64,000 nt of DNA from Pisolithus tinctorius (taxonomy: Eukaryota > Basidiomycota > Agaricomycetes > Boletales > Pisolithaceae): positions 1,116,001 to 1,180,000 of the forward strand of contig JANFAH010000004.1 of assembly GCA_024663395.1 (NCBI GenBank), given 5' to 3'. The notes under the pieces are model-generated. The model searched no databases and was not told the origin of the DNA. It saw nothing but the letters and a program-made list of their open reading frames with translations. The stretch's first letter is position 1, and every line of letters starts with the position of its first letter. Made by a program: the position numbers and the translations under genes. Shown here one piece after another: positions 47,601-58,588 of this stretch.

Positions 47601-49383
47601 TTCCTCCCGCTGCTTAATGAGCCTCAACTTTTCCTGTTCGTGTTGTCGCATCATCATGCGGTCAAGTTCTTGCTTGCGCAGCCCCTCTTTATCGGCCTTA
47701 CTGTCGCGGGCGAAGACAGGCTTCGCCAAGTGTTTCAATTGTTGCTCGGAGAAGATTGGCAGTGAAGTTCGTTTTAAGCCACTGCCGCATACTTTTGAGA
47801 TACCTTTGTGTCCCATTGCCATGGCCAGGACCTTCATCTTGACAGGACTTCGTTGAGATTTGTCTGCTCTCCGCTTCGCCACTGCTTCGCGTGCGACCGA
47901 GTGCATGTCGTCTTTTACAATTTCCAGGTCGTCATCCTCTTCCGTGGCATTTGAGGAACCAGTTCGGCTTTTTAAAAGGGCCAATTTCTTTGCCTGGAGA
48001 CTCTGTCGTAGCTCTTCCACTTTGGGCTTGTCCTGTTCTTGTCGGATGATGTGTCCAATAGGAGGCATATCTTCGTCAGAGGACTCCGCAGGATTGGCAA
48101 GCCCTTGACCATCTGCATGGCTACCCGTACCTGGAACGGAGTCTGCCAAAAGGCGCGTCGGTCTGCCAAACAAGCCTCCATTGTTCAAGGGATTGGAGGA
48201 GGGTGAAGAGAACTTTTCGATGGGATCCGAGGGTAGCTCTGCTGGGAGGGTCGTATTTGGGATGCGTGTGCCAGGATTCGCATGCCTTGAAAGACCAGCG
48301 TGAGCTCGATGAAAATGACACGACGCAAAAGATCATACTGGACGCGTGCAAAAAATGAAGCCTTTGTGTACTTCGCTTGATCGGTGCGAGGAACCTCGAC
48401 CGGACGACTGGCAGCAATGCGCGACGATTCTATAGCAGCCTCGCGGCACGCTTTCTTCGTTGGTGCCTATCATCAATTAATCAACGAATAGCACGTGGCA
48501 AATATATGAACAAGTGAATCACCTTTGTCTTGACGCGATGCCCGGAGCTTTCTCGTCGCTTTCCTTTGCTTTCTGACCCGGAGAACAGGCTCGTAGATAG
48601 ACCTTCACTATTAAATCGTAGTGGTGGAACGCTTCGAACGGGTGCTTTGCCCTTGGCTTTACTGCTCTTCTTCGTTGTCGGCATCTCAATCTCGGAAGTG
48701 GGTGGCGTCGGCGGGGAGCGCAAGTGCGGCGTATCAAGGCTATGACGGACCGGGGAAACAGAAGATGAATTACTTGGAGGGTCTGACTCCGAGTCCGATA
48801 CCGCTGGGTGTTTTGCGCGTCCTTTGACTAGTCTGGAAGTGATGGGGGAATTGTCAAGGGAACTTGTTGTGGCGTTGGGAGGCGATGGCCTTAGAGGCGA
48901 CAATGAGCCACTGGATGGATCCTCGGACGTAAGCGCCTTTTCATGAGGTAGAGACGTGGTGTCCGGCGCATCCATGACACTCCACACATCCATCTGAGGA
49001 GAAAGAGGAACTTCAGCGGCTTCTGGGGAAGCCGGGAACGATTTGGAACGTGGAATCTGAGGGAGTGGCTCGTCGTGATTGTCGAATCCCTCGTCAATTT
49101 CCTTCATCTGGCGCCTAAAGTGGAACTGGAAGTGCGACGTAGCTCCGGGGTCGTCCGATTCCTCATCGGATGAGGCATTCGGCAGGCATTGCGGTGCCCG
49201 TTTAGTTGTGGAAGGTACCGTCCTGCCCACAGCGCTGTCCTGAGTGTGAGACGAGGCGGACAACCACTCAGCAGCGGGTTCCGCAGTTGATGAGTGAGCG
49301 GCGGTGTCGCGCTGAACCTGCTCTGGTTCTGCGTTCTTGCGCTTGCCGTAGACGAACGTGGTGCGCTTTATGGGTTGCGCCAT
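44680..49383 (-). CDS. MRC1: Mediator of replication checkpoint (Claspin-like)
   Basis: Mrc1 travels with the replication fork, links helicase and polymerase epsilon, and passes the checkpoint signal to the effector kinase. The chosen start MAQPIKRTTFVYGKRK at 49383 resembles other fungal Mrc1 N-termini. Long Ser/Asp-rich regions follow with several SQ/TQ sites for the checkpoint kinase. The helical core includes IFSEQQLKHLAKPVFARDSK and DRMMMRQHEQEKLRLIKQRE. The MRC1-like C-terminal domain reads FVAAEAEESDEDDMFGFGGP, EAKMVEGLVDDTVMD, LNLDEDSDDEDDEADRRIRQ and KKRKIDGDNLEALG. Exons near 45000-44680 give APKRSIENDSEQKQWLSWAK and a final SMLSAVSDRSSRFG. The length is about 1,400 aa. Several introns were placed by frame only. 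An in-frame ATG further 5' would overlap the promoter motif. Confidence 0.9.
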
Positions 49384-50199
49384 GGGTTCTGACGTGTCTT
49401 TCGTGGTATTGTCTGCTCCACCCATGTCGCAGGAGGTAGAAGAAGAGCTGGCGACCCCCAGACCAATAGCCAGGGCAACAAGTACGTCCTTCGGGATGAT
49501 GGCAAGCGTGACATCCCACGATGTGACAACCACACCAGACGCGTCGCGACGCGTCAACTCAATTTACGATAACGTGACCTGTGCTCAACTCACGTCTGTC
49601 TATGTCGGACATGCGTAGATAGGCTATCGACAAGGGCGCATATCTCAGACGCCGTTCTTCGTGAAGGCCCGCGTGAAAGACACAGGCGGGGAAGGGTGTG
49701 GTCCGGGTAAATGTCCTGTCAAAAGTGGAACAACGGGTTAAACATCCAAGCGAACGTCCCACTAGTTGTTGCGGAGATAAACCAAATGGGACTAGCAATT
49801 ATCCGACGTCCTCGTCTCATGGAGGTGGGCAAAAATCTAATCACGTCGGCCGCGCAAACACCAGAGACACCCAAACAGCATTGCACCACGATGCAATACT
49901 TCTCTGACCTGCCCTTCTTAAGATCTTGAGACCGCGTGACTACTCGACGGAAATGTACTGAGACTGCTGGAATGCCACATCCACCCACGTTGCGCTGTAA
50001 GAAGTGAGAGACCTACTAGGATTACGAGGAAGATAAGACCACCAGCCTGCTGGTGAGCGGAGAAGGGAAGACCCAAAATGGGAACTGACTGTACAGTATT
50101 TCAGCCACCGACGCGGCAACTTCCGTCCCATCACTGTACACCCTCTCGGGGACCAGGCCAAAATCTCGCAGCCCACTCCGTCCTCAAGACCCTCCCAAG
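49384..50199. other. Divergent intergenic region MRC1 / RPL3
   Basis: About 815 bp between two start codons. It holds the double MluI box described separately. The RPL3-proximal part is pyrimidine-rich (ACCCTCCCAAG just before the ATG), as is common for fungal ribosomal protein genes. Confidence 0.5.
49538..49555. promoter_or_regulatory. Palindromic double MluI cell-cycle box upstream of MRC1
   Basis: GACGCGTCGCGACGCGTC is a perfect 18-bp palindrome with two ACGCGT boxes (49539-49544 and 49549-49554). It lies about 155 bp before the MRC1 ATG. ACGCGT is the binding site of the MBF (Mbp1/Swi6, Res1/Cdc10) factor that drives G1/S genes, including replication-checkpoint genes in yeasts. Function here is inferred from sequence and position. 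Confidence 0.65.
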
Positions 50200-51699
50200 A
50201 TGAGGTGAGTATCGATCGATCAAAGCTACGCCCCAATGAAGGATCTCATTGTGCACCGCGTTTTCTAGTCACCGTAAGGTTCGTTGGAATCGTCAGACAA
50301 TTATGTCCGCGTACTCAAACTACCCGAACAGTACGAAGCCCCCCGCCACGGCTCTCTCGGATTCCTTCCCCGTAAACGTGCCGCTCGTCACCGCGGAAAG
50401 GTCAAATCGTTCCCCAAGGTATGTCTATTCTCAGAGACGTGCCAGGGGTTTTCGATCTTGATTTTTTATTTATTAGGATGACCCTAAAAAACCCGTCCAC
50501 TTGACCGCCTTCATGGGCTACAAGGCTGGTATGACCCATATCGTCCGCGAGCTCGACCGTCCAGGATCCAGTATGTCGCGATTCTCCCCTTTGAAATTCC
50601 TATTGACTTGTTTCGCAGAGATGCACAAGCGCGAGATTGTGGAGGCAGTTACGATTGTCGAGACTCCACCAATGATTGTCGTTGGTGTTGTCGGTTACGT
50701 CGAAACTCCCCGCGGTCTCCGCACGCTCACCACCGTTTGGACTTCCCACCTATCAGACGCAGTTAAGCGTCGGTTCTACAAGAACTGGTACCGCTCGAAG
50801 AAGAAGGCGTTCACTCGCTACGCCAAGAAGCACGCCGAGGACGGCGGCAAGTCCACGGCTCGCGAACTCGAGCGTATCCGCAAATACTGTACTGTCGTCC
50901 GTGTCCTCGCACACACTCAGATTCGCTTGACGGGTCTCAGCCAGAAGAAAGCACACCTTATGGAGATCCAGGTTAACGGTGGTTCGATCGCCGACAAGGT
51001 CGACTTTGCATACGGCCTCTTCGAGAAGCCGGTCGAGATCCCTACCGTCTTCGAGCAGAACGAGTGTATTGATGTTATCGCTGTCACCAAGGGTCACGGT
51101 TTCGAGGGTGTCACCCACCGTTGGGGTACCAAGAAGCTTCCTCGCAAGACTCACAAGGGTCTTCGCAAAGTTGCTTGTATTGGTGCATGGCATCCTTCCA
51201 AGGTCATGTTCTCTGTTGCCCGTGCTGGTCAACGTATGTGTTCAATGTGCTGATCCGGGATGGCAACTAACCCAACGAATCACGCAGACGGCTACCACCA
51301 CCGCACTGAGATAAACAAGAAAATCTACCGCATTGGCCGGGGCGATGATGATGCTAACGCGTCGACGGAGTCGGATGTCACGAAGAAGTTGATTACACCC
51401 ATGGGTGGTTTCCCCCATTATGGTATTGTAAAGAACGACTTCTTGATGCTCAAGGGTGCGATCCCCGGTACCAAGAAACGTGTCATCACCCTCCGCAAGT
51501 CTCTCATGGTTCACACCTCCCGCCGGGATCTCGAAAAAATCGATCTCAAGTTCATCGACACGTCCTCGAAGTTCGGTGTAAGGAATACCATCCTATCATG
51601 GGAGTCTTGTTCGCTCACGCGTTTGCAATATAGCACGGTTCCTTCCAAACCCCTGCAGAAAAAGCTGCGTTCCTGGGGACGCTCAAGCCCCGGGCTTAG
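50200..51699 (+). CDS. RPL3: 60S ribosomal protein uL3
   Basis: uL3 sits near the peptidyl-transferase centre of the large ribosomal subunit. The first two coding exons are tiny: 50200-50204 (ATGAG) and one encoding HRK. Then come [54 protein letters not shown] and [20 protein letters not shown]. The long exon near 50620-51236 covers most of the core. The last exons give [36 protein letters not shown] and [20 protein letters not shown] before TAG at 51697. Length and sequence match eukaryotic uL3 (about 390 aa). I looked for C/D-box snoRNA signals in its introns and saw none. Confidence 0.97.
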
Positions 51700-52044
51700 T
51701 CGCACCACATCCGTACTTAGGTTTTATATGTTCTGTTATGCTTCGGTTCACTTTCTATGCAACGTAGTCCTACGTACCACCAATGCCATTACTTTCCGCA
51801 TGCACAATAAGTAAATTTGTGGGATGGAGTGTGAAACCATGAATAATTTTGAAGCAACGATAGAGTCGGCGGCCGATTTTTCTCGCTTTTGCAATGTTTT
51901 TGCAAGCTTAGTAGCGCTCTGTACCATCGGGTCCATCAACGTTTCAACACTAGCAGTCAGTGCCAGTCGCGGTAGGTTCTACGAGTTGATACCTACGTCT
52001 CATTCAACTCAATCACGACACAAGGATGACTGCACTGGATACTT
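51700..52044. other. Intergenic region RPL3 / PPR gene
   Basis: About 345 bp holding the RPL3 3' end and the promoter of the PPR gene. No repeat or RNA gene was seen. Confidence 0.5.
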
Positions 52045-53793
52045 ATGCTTGCAGGGTCCAAGCTGGGCCTAGGGTTTTTTGTGTGGAGTCTGCCTCGTCC
52101 AGCGCAACGACGCTGCCTCACATCATGCAAGTTCACTCGGTGCGTGCAAACATCCGCGAGGGAGGTAATCCGACGGGCGAAGGGCAAGGGGGCTGTAGCC
52201 GTGCACGACGAACGCTACCTTGTGGACGGGGCCGAGATAACGGGCACTGGCCACACGGCTCCACCGACATGGATGTACAAGTCGAACAAATTCACTTCCA
52301 AGACTCGTACAGCGGCTGCAAAGCACCGTCTTGGGGACGAAAACGCCAAATACCGTTGCGCTGGCGGCGTTTCGCACTCGCATACCCACCGTGGTCGCCA
52401 AAAGCTCCCGGTCCCAACCCAAAGCCCACAAGGGTATCAAGCAGCCCCGAGAGACAAGCGACTCGAACAACGACTCCATGTCTTGCTCACTGCGCCAACC
52501 GTTCCCAACGCGTGGACAGCCTACCGATATCTCATAACCAACTATCCATACAATCCCCTCCAGAAGCCCGTCATACCATATGGTCACCTCCATCGCCTAG
52601 CTGCACGCCTCGCGTCTGTCAAACCTCGAACACGCACCCTGTACCTTCAGTTGTCATCTGTCCTTGCAACCCTCCGCAGGACAGGCGGTCGCATTTTCGT
52701 ATGGGAATGGAACGCGTTGATCGATTGTGCGGGAAAGCAGTGGAGGAAAACGAGCATTGCAGACTACAGAACTGCATTAGATATTTTCAATGACATGAAG
52801 ACGCCGCCACGTCTGCCAGAACACCCAGCCTCCGATGATACCTTCTCCAACAGCTCTCCTTCACAGCCTTCATTCTCCACTACATCTTGGTCTCCAGTAA
52901 AGCCGGATATTACGACTTATACCACTCTATTGTCTATTGCCGTTCGCTCCAAACAGGACGTCGCCGTCCGCCATGCCTCAAAACTGCTGCGACTGTCGGA
53001 CTGCTCGCCCACCCGATTTACCTACTTAACCTTGCTTAGTTTCTATGCCCGCACCAACCAGTTGTCCGAGGTCCGATCCACACTACAGAAGATGAAACAG
53101 CAGGGCGTGGAGGTCGGTATGATAGGGCTCAACACCTGCATCTGGGCATTCGCAAATAACAGCCGCATGGACATCGCTTGCATGATTTATCGCGTCCTCC
53201 GTTATAATGTCGTGCGAGAGACCGGCTCTATGGCGGACGACATTGCCGCAACTGCTCGCCATCTGAGGGACACGGAACACCTTGACATCCCACCTGGCCT
53301 CTTACCAAACCGGGCCGTTTATACGTCTATGATCCAGTGCTCCGCGTACCGAGGAAACATGGTGCAAGCATTGCATGTCTTCGCGGATATGCTATCGATG
53401 CCGTCACGTCATCTACCATCCATGGCAGCCTTTCGTGCAATCTTCCTTGGGTTTTACCGACATGGACGCAGACTCGGACCAACGAAGTTCACGGACGGTC
53501 TGACTACACAGGAGCAGCGACATCTGCCGGAGCTATCAGCCTGGAATCTCGATAATCTTACGCTAGTTTTCAAGGCATTCATGGATCTCCCGAAAGGCGT
53601 CAAAGCAAATGGGCGACTTCTGTATTGGATCATTGTCGCTTTTGGGAGGCTGAGTGGGAATGACCCAGTGGTATTGCGTAATGTATGGGAGCAGCTGGAG
53701 GGCAAGTACGGTCGAGGCTGGGATGGCCGGCTGGAACGTATAGGAAGGGCAATTTATTCCTCCCAGGCGATAGACAGGAAAGACCGAGCGTGA
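52045..53793 (+). CDS. Pentatricopeptide repeat protein, probably mitochondrial
   Basis: This 582-aa protein comes from a single intronless exon, unusual here where almost every gene is split. PPR-type helical repeats are visible: VKPDITTYTTLLSIAVRSKQ, SPTRFTYLTLLSFYARTNQL, VGMIGLNTCIWAFANNSRM and LPNRAVYTSMIQCSAYRGNM. Such proteins bind organelle RNA for processing, stability or translation. The N-terminus (MLAGSKLGLGFFVWSLPRPA, then Arg- and Ser-rich) fits a mitochondrial presequence. The RNA target cannot be told. The start is the first ATG of the open frame. It converges with AMMECR1, with 125 bp between stops. Confidence 0.88.
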   Translation: MLAGSKLGLGFFVWSLPRPAQRRCLTSCKFTRCVQTSAREVIRRAKGKGAVAVHDERYLVDGAEITGTGHTAPPTWMYKSNKFTSKTRTAAAKHRLGDENAKYRCAGGVSHSHTHRGRQKLPVPTQSPQGYQAAPRDKRLEQRLHVLLTAPTVPNAWTAYRYLITNYPYNPLQKPVIPYGHLHRLAARLASVKPRTRTLYLQLSSVLATLRRTGGRIFVWEWNALIDCAGKQWRKTSIADYRTALDIFNDMKTPPRLPEHPASDDTFSNSSPSQPSFSTTSWSPVKPDITTYTTLLSIAVRSKQDVAVRHASKLLRLSDCSPTRFTYLTLLSFYARTNQLSEVRSTLQKMKQQGVEVGMIGLNTCIWAFANNSRMDIACMIYRVLRYNVVRETGSMADDIAATARHLRDTEHLDIPPGLLPNRAVYTSMIQCSAYRGNMVQALHVFADMLSMPSRHLPSMAAFRAIFLGFYRHGRRLGPTKFTDGLTTQEQRHLPELSAWNLDNLTLVFKAFMDLPKGVKANGRLLYWIIVAFGRLSGNDPVVLRNVWEQLEGKYGRGWDGRLERIGRAIYSSQAIDRKDRA

Positions 53794-53918
53794 TGCAGTT
53801 ACAGTAAAGTGGCATTCCATTTTCTAGAGAGTACAGCACATACACCTTTCCTTTCCCGTTAATCAATACAATTGTGAAGAGATAGTCCAAAATGACTGGA
53901 TGGGGGACATTATTGGCG

Positions 53919-54811
53919 TTAGATCGTTTCATCTCCGTTGTCTCTTCGCCACTGAACAAAGTCATCCCAGTCCACTGTGCATTTCGCACTCTGATATCTG
54001 CGAAGTCTGACACTCCGTCGCGTGTCTTCTGAGATTGGTCCTGCCCAGCCAGCTTTACGCATTGCACTTTCAACAGCTTCTATCTTGTCCCAACCCTGGG
54101 CGGGTATCACGTCCGGCAGATATGTGGCCGTCAAGGTCCGTCTGGAAGTAAAGCGTGGGAGAAACGAGGAAGAGGAGAAAGGTGACGAAGCGGAGGACGA
54201 TGACCGGGACGTTGGGTATAATGCAGGATCTGGAAAACTGATGTATATGCCATGTATGCCAATCGTCCAATCAAGATAGGACGAAGCGTCCTCGAAATTG
54301 GTCAACAACGAGACGCTGTGAAATGATATGATTACAAGCGTGTGAGCGAGAAGCACGAATGGTGTGGTTGACACCCGCTCACGGATATCGAAATGAAAGG
54401 GAAGGACCAACCAGCATTCGAGGAAGGATAGTTCCTTCTCCTCTATTCGACTGAACCGACTATCCTTGAAAGCGCTGATTAGGGCGTATTCGGCAATGCC
54501 ATCTCGCAAAGGAAGCGGCTCAAAGTTTCCAATACAGCCCCGGAGCCTGGGTGCACGGCCGGGGCGAGATGACTTTGTATTCCAGGTCACAAAGAGTGGG
54601 CTGACAGCGGGTGAGCAAGTATGTACCGAGGGTTGGCACGCGGCACGTACAACTTCTCGTCTGGAAAGTCAGGGGGAATGGGTGCGCTGTCTGTCAGCGC
54701 ACAGTACAGGGCATCGAATGCATGGAAACAGTGCGCTTGGGTGCAGATGTTATCGTCCTCGACGGTGGTCTCGCCTGCCTCAGGCAGGAGGGACATGGCA
54801 GTAGGGGGCAA
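53919..54811 (-). CDS. AMMECR1-domain protein
   Basis: The AMMECR1 family is conserved from archaea to human; the molecular role is not settled. Joined exons give CFHAFDALYCALT, then DEKFPLFVTWNTKSSRPG and RLRGCIGNFEPLPLRDGIAE (the hallmark LRGCIG motif). Next come YALISAFKDSRFSRIEEKEL and VSLLTNFEDASSYLDW. Later parts read FTSRRTLTATYLPDVIPAQG and KAGWAGPISEDTRRSVRLRR. Two introns, at about 54588-54635 and 54322-54412, were placed by frame. A Ser-rich insertion (RSSSSASSPFSSSS) lies before the last third. The start is either ATG, 54811 or 54796. Confidence 0.92.
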
Positions 54812-55157
54812 GAGAGGGGCACCCCAATAATGACTGATCTGCCTTATCGGGCTTGTCCACCTCTAATATCACACCATCATCGTGCTAGATTTGAAAGTTG
54901 CTGGGAGTCCAGAAGTGACTATGGACATATCTACTTAATGTAATGAATATGGTATGAAAGGATAAGTCAAGTCAATAATGGTAGACGGCAAAAATGAACA
55001 GGTTGGGCGTAGATATCAATGTAACCTAGGACTCGTAATAGACATAGCGGCTTGTGTGTGGGAGGACAAATAGAGGAAGACAGCATGAGTTATTAATGAT
55101 ATGAACAGGACGGTGGATGACAGCGGGGATGCGGGCCGAACTGCCGTGACAGCTTCA
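54812..55157. other. Intergenic region AMMECR1 / Rab gene
   Basis: About 345 bp between the AMMECR1 start (-) and the Rab stop (-). It presumably carries the AMMECR1 promoter and the Rab 3' UTR. Nothing else was seen. Confidence 0.4.
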
Positions 55158-56532
55158 TCACGAAGAACAGCAGCTCCATCCCCCAGAGACACGCGTCTTC
55201 TCCGGGGCCTCGTCTTCACCCTGGCCATCGCAGGTAGGCGTGCTCGTAGGCGATAAGAAAACACTGTCCCGCTTCTTGAGCTCGTTCTCGTGGTCGATGG
55301 CATCCCGTCTCTCTATGATTGCAGCGATAAGCGAATCAAAGAGCGTTTGGATCCCTAACAGAGCTGTTAGTTGCCACGAAACCAAACTACTATGAAATCC
55401 GACAGTTACCGAGATCGTCTTTGGCGGAGACTTCGAAGAGTTCCATGCCCTTCTCAAGGCCCCATTCTTGGTCATCCTCAAACTCTTCGTCCTCGGGGAG
55501 ACTGTTGCTGCTTGTCTCGGTCGCATCATTCCAATTCCCCCCATATCTTCCGAAATGGGAACCATATCGGGATTGATCAGATCTCGCCGTTTCGACAACG
55601 GTCCGCGATCTGTGGAGAGATGTTGCCTTGGACTTGTGTTGTGATAATCCACCGGTAGTTTTAGAACGAGAGAACCCGACACTACTGTGTTGCAATGCTG
55701 GCGTTGTGCTGACTGCAGGATCAAGATAAGAAGCACTGTGTGGTGGGGAGGATTTGGTGGGAGTGTTGTTGAGGGGAACGGATCGGATACTGGTGAAGGA
55801 TGTGAACCTTGGGCGGATGTAGGGGAATGTAGATGAAGGTGGTGGGGGAGGCGGTGGGGATGGTGGCCTTGGAGGAGGGAACCAATTATGTAGAGAGAGG
55901 CGTGCAAGGTCTGACGTGACCTGACGTTGCCGGTGTAGGTCGGCTTTGGATCCAACAATATAGATGATAAGGTCCGGAGAACAATTCTTCTTCAATTCTG
56001 TAGGACAAGGGAGCTGAGCAGGCCTAACCTGGGGGTGAGGCAAGACGTACCTTCCAACCATCCCCGTACATCATCAAAGGAGGCAGCGTTCGTGATATCG
56101 TACAAGAGGAGGGCAGCGTTGGCTCCTCGATAATACATTGGGGCCTGATTGAGATTGGGTTAGAGGCCGAGAGCCAAAGGAACAAGTACGTGGAGACTGG
56201 GTGCTCACCATGCTTCGGAATCGCTCCTGGCCCGCAGTGTCCCACAGTTGTAGAGAGACCTTCAACCCGTCAACATAGACTTTCTTGGTGACGAAGAAAG
56301 CCCCGGTGGTGGATGTCATATTCCTGGGATCAAACCTGTTTTGAGTGTACCGGAAGAGGAGGCTGGTCTTGCCAACACCTATGGAGGATGAAGTGACGGT
56401 GTGAATGGGTTATGATTGCTGTAGGCGCAATGCAGACAAACCCGTGTTGCCCATGACCACTATTTTTGCGTCTATCCCATGGTGTTCGTACCTAGACCTT
56501 TTGTAAGGGTCCATAGGAGGATAGTCCGCCAT
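55158..56532 (-). CDS. Rab small GTPase with long insertion before G5
   Basis: This is a Rab-type membrane-traffic GTPase. The N-terminus [16 protein letters not shown] precedes G1 [15 protein letters not shown]. Switch I Thr lies in [14 protein letters not shown], and G3 is [33 protein letters not shown] is closest to the Rab5/Rab22 clade. G4 is [11 protein letters not shown], with Ser in place of the usual Asn. G5 is FEVSAKDDL. Between G4 and G5 sits an insertion of well over 100 residues: a poly-Pro stretch, then Ser/Thr-rich, ending acidic. The C-terminus WSCCSS has the paired Cys of Rab prenylation. Introns were placed by frame near 56450-56380, 56200-56150, 56050-55995 and 55410-55355. 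Confidence 0.9.
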
Positions 56533-57176
56533 CCAGGACGACGTTGACGGTAAGGAGAGAATGCCACCGAGGGCGAGTAGTGAGAGGGGGGAACGAAAGA
56601 CAGCAACGGAGTGCAACCAAAACTTTGAGCAAGTGAAACCAACTAGGAAAGTTCTGACGCGACCCCCGCGACTCACGTGCCTCAAGCCAACTACTCCTCA
56701 AATTAACAGTACTTTGGTATTTATCCCTGAGCTCGGCTTGCGAGCTATCCGGTACAGTACCGTCGGTGGTATAGCCCGTGCACGTTGCGACCTCCATTAC
56801 TCGGGTGACTGCTGACTTGCTCCATAGCACAGCGCCTCTAGTTTTGATGCGCGTCATTGGCGGTGGCGAGTTCCAACAGCCTATCCCATAAGTATCTTGG
56901 CATTTGGGACCCGAACACTCAGTTGTTGGCCGGAAGCAGATAATGAATTTACCCCCTATGTTAGGCTGGGATCCTGTGCCACCCTTTCAAATTAGCCACA
57001 TGCCTGGGGTTCTCCTCGGCTCATCAGGCACGGGTCGGCTCACCCCTCGTCCCGTACAGAGCGCTATCCGCTTATTCAGGCTTGTCATCCAGAAAGGGAC
57101 TCCCTCCCTGTCCTAGCGTCTCGCTACTGCATCAATAGGACAACCTAGGGGATCTAGCATTAAAGAGACAGTGCTG
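56533..57176. other. Intergenic region Rab / CNS1
   Basis: About 640 bp between the Rab start and the CNS1 stop, both minus-strand. Short ORFs here show no motif. It likely holds the Rab promoter. No repeat or RNA gene was seen. Confidence 0.4.
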
Positions 57177-58427
57177 TCATTCGCCACCTCTAGTCCGCTT
57201 GAACTCCTCCACCCAATTTTGTTCTACCTCGCCCTTCGGCAGGACTGCGAAGGTAAGATACCCATCTTTCAGTTCCAAACCATCCATCGGCTCTCCGGGT
57301 TTCTCCATCGCCACCCTACAGACATCTCCCAGCGTCATTTTCTTGCCGATTCTGAGAAGGCGTTTCCGACGCGTTATCGCGTATACTACCAAATTAGTTG
57401 CAGCGTACTCGTTCCTGAGGTCCCAGCTGGGTGGTGGTGCCTGGGGCGGGAACATCTGGGATAGGTGTGCTGAAAAGGTAGTGTCCTCCGCGAAGTCGGA
57501 AATGACATCTGAGGTCGCATGCTGGGGATACAGAAAGAATACCGGAAAGATCAACCTCGATTTACCAGTGTCTTCAGGGTCAAAATGTGGCGAGTAGGGG
57601 TTCGCTGACGTCCCTTGCGGACTCGTCATCCGATACAAGTGTCTCTCCTACATTCTGATCCGTTAACACGTGGTTTTCAGTCAATAGGGGATTTCTTGCC
57701 TCGAGGGCTGCTTGCAGCGCACGCTCTTCGTCTCGTTCCTTTCGTAAACGGTCTTCCTTTTCTCGTTGCTTACGATCCGTCTCCGCTTTGGCCTTCGCTG
57801 CCCGGTCACGGACGCTTTTAACGCCTTGATTGTGTGTGTCGAACGACAGACATCTATCACAACAATCTAGCGCTTCCTCTGAGCGGTCCAAGCAAAGCAA
57901 AGCCACGGCTGAGCGATAGTATGCTTTCGATGACTCTGGGTTGATGTTCAACACCCTCGAGCAGTCGCGTAGTACAGATCCGTAATTCTCTGACTACGTT
58001 CAACAGCACGTTAAACCAGAATTTGTCCAGGTCACGTACGAAGTTCCAGGTTACACGCTGCACGATTGCATAGAAGACCCTCTAGGAGTGCATTGTCCGT
58101 TGGTTTCGCATCGATTCCCTGCGTGTAAAATCCCATGGCTTCGCGATACCTTTTCCCCTTAAAATAGTCGTTCCCCTGTTCCTTGAAATTTTGGGCAATC
58201 TCTTGCCGGGTAAATTGGAAGCTCGTGAGGTAAGTCTAAGGGCAGTAGGAGCCGTAGTACCGACCATCAGGTGTCCCCTCGTGCGCCAGACTCTGCAACG
58301 CTTGCACCGCAACGTCATCGGTGCTATCAGTGGGGAGTGACTTCATGAATAGCGGCAAGTTTTCTACCGCCGCCATCTTCTTGTCGAAATCCTCCCGTGG
58401 AGCCTCATCCGGGCCTATGAATGCCAT
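57177..58427 (-). CDS. CNS1: TPR co-chaperone CNS1/TTC4
   Basis: Cns1/TTC4 is an Hsp90/Hsp70 co-chaperone, essential in yeast and linked to translation factor eEF2. The start MAFIGPDEAPREDFDKKMAA is followed by a helical region. Three TPR repeats come next: NFKEQGNDYFKGKRYREAMG, LLCNRAACNLEL-QNYGSVLR and SSKAYYRSAVALLCLDRSEE. A basic/acidic coiled coil (KQREKEDRLRKERDEERALQ) leads to the C-terminal wheel domain, including SRLIFPVFFLYPQHATSD and PPSWDLRNEYAATNLVVYA. Introns at about 58250-58190 and 58030-57978 resolve cleanly. The join between the coiled coil and PYSPHFDPED (57585-57700) needs a frame change for which I found no canonical intron of normal size. Confidence 0.88.
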
Positions 58428-58588
58428 CTCAGTTGCTGATCTCTGTCCGTGTCACTGTCAAGTCGCAGGATCGCTTTGTCCGACTTCCCTGACCGATCCG
58501 AAGATGACTGAGGCGGGTGGCTGCAGGGAACCAGTCGTAGCAGGGTCTAATTGAATTATCTAATCACTTACTATCGATTCAATACATA

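Noticed and set aside
57199..57597. Plus-strand frame of 132 aa
   Set aside because: It is exactly opposite the CNS1 wheel domain, which has clear family motifs.
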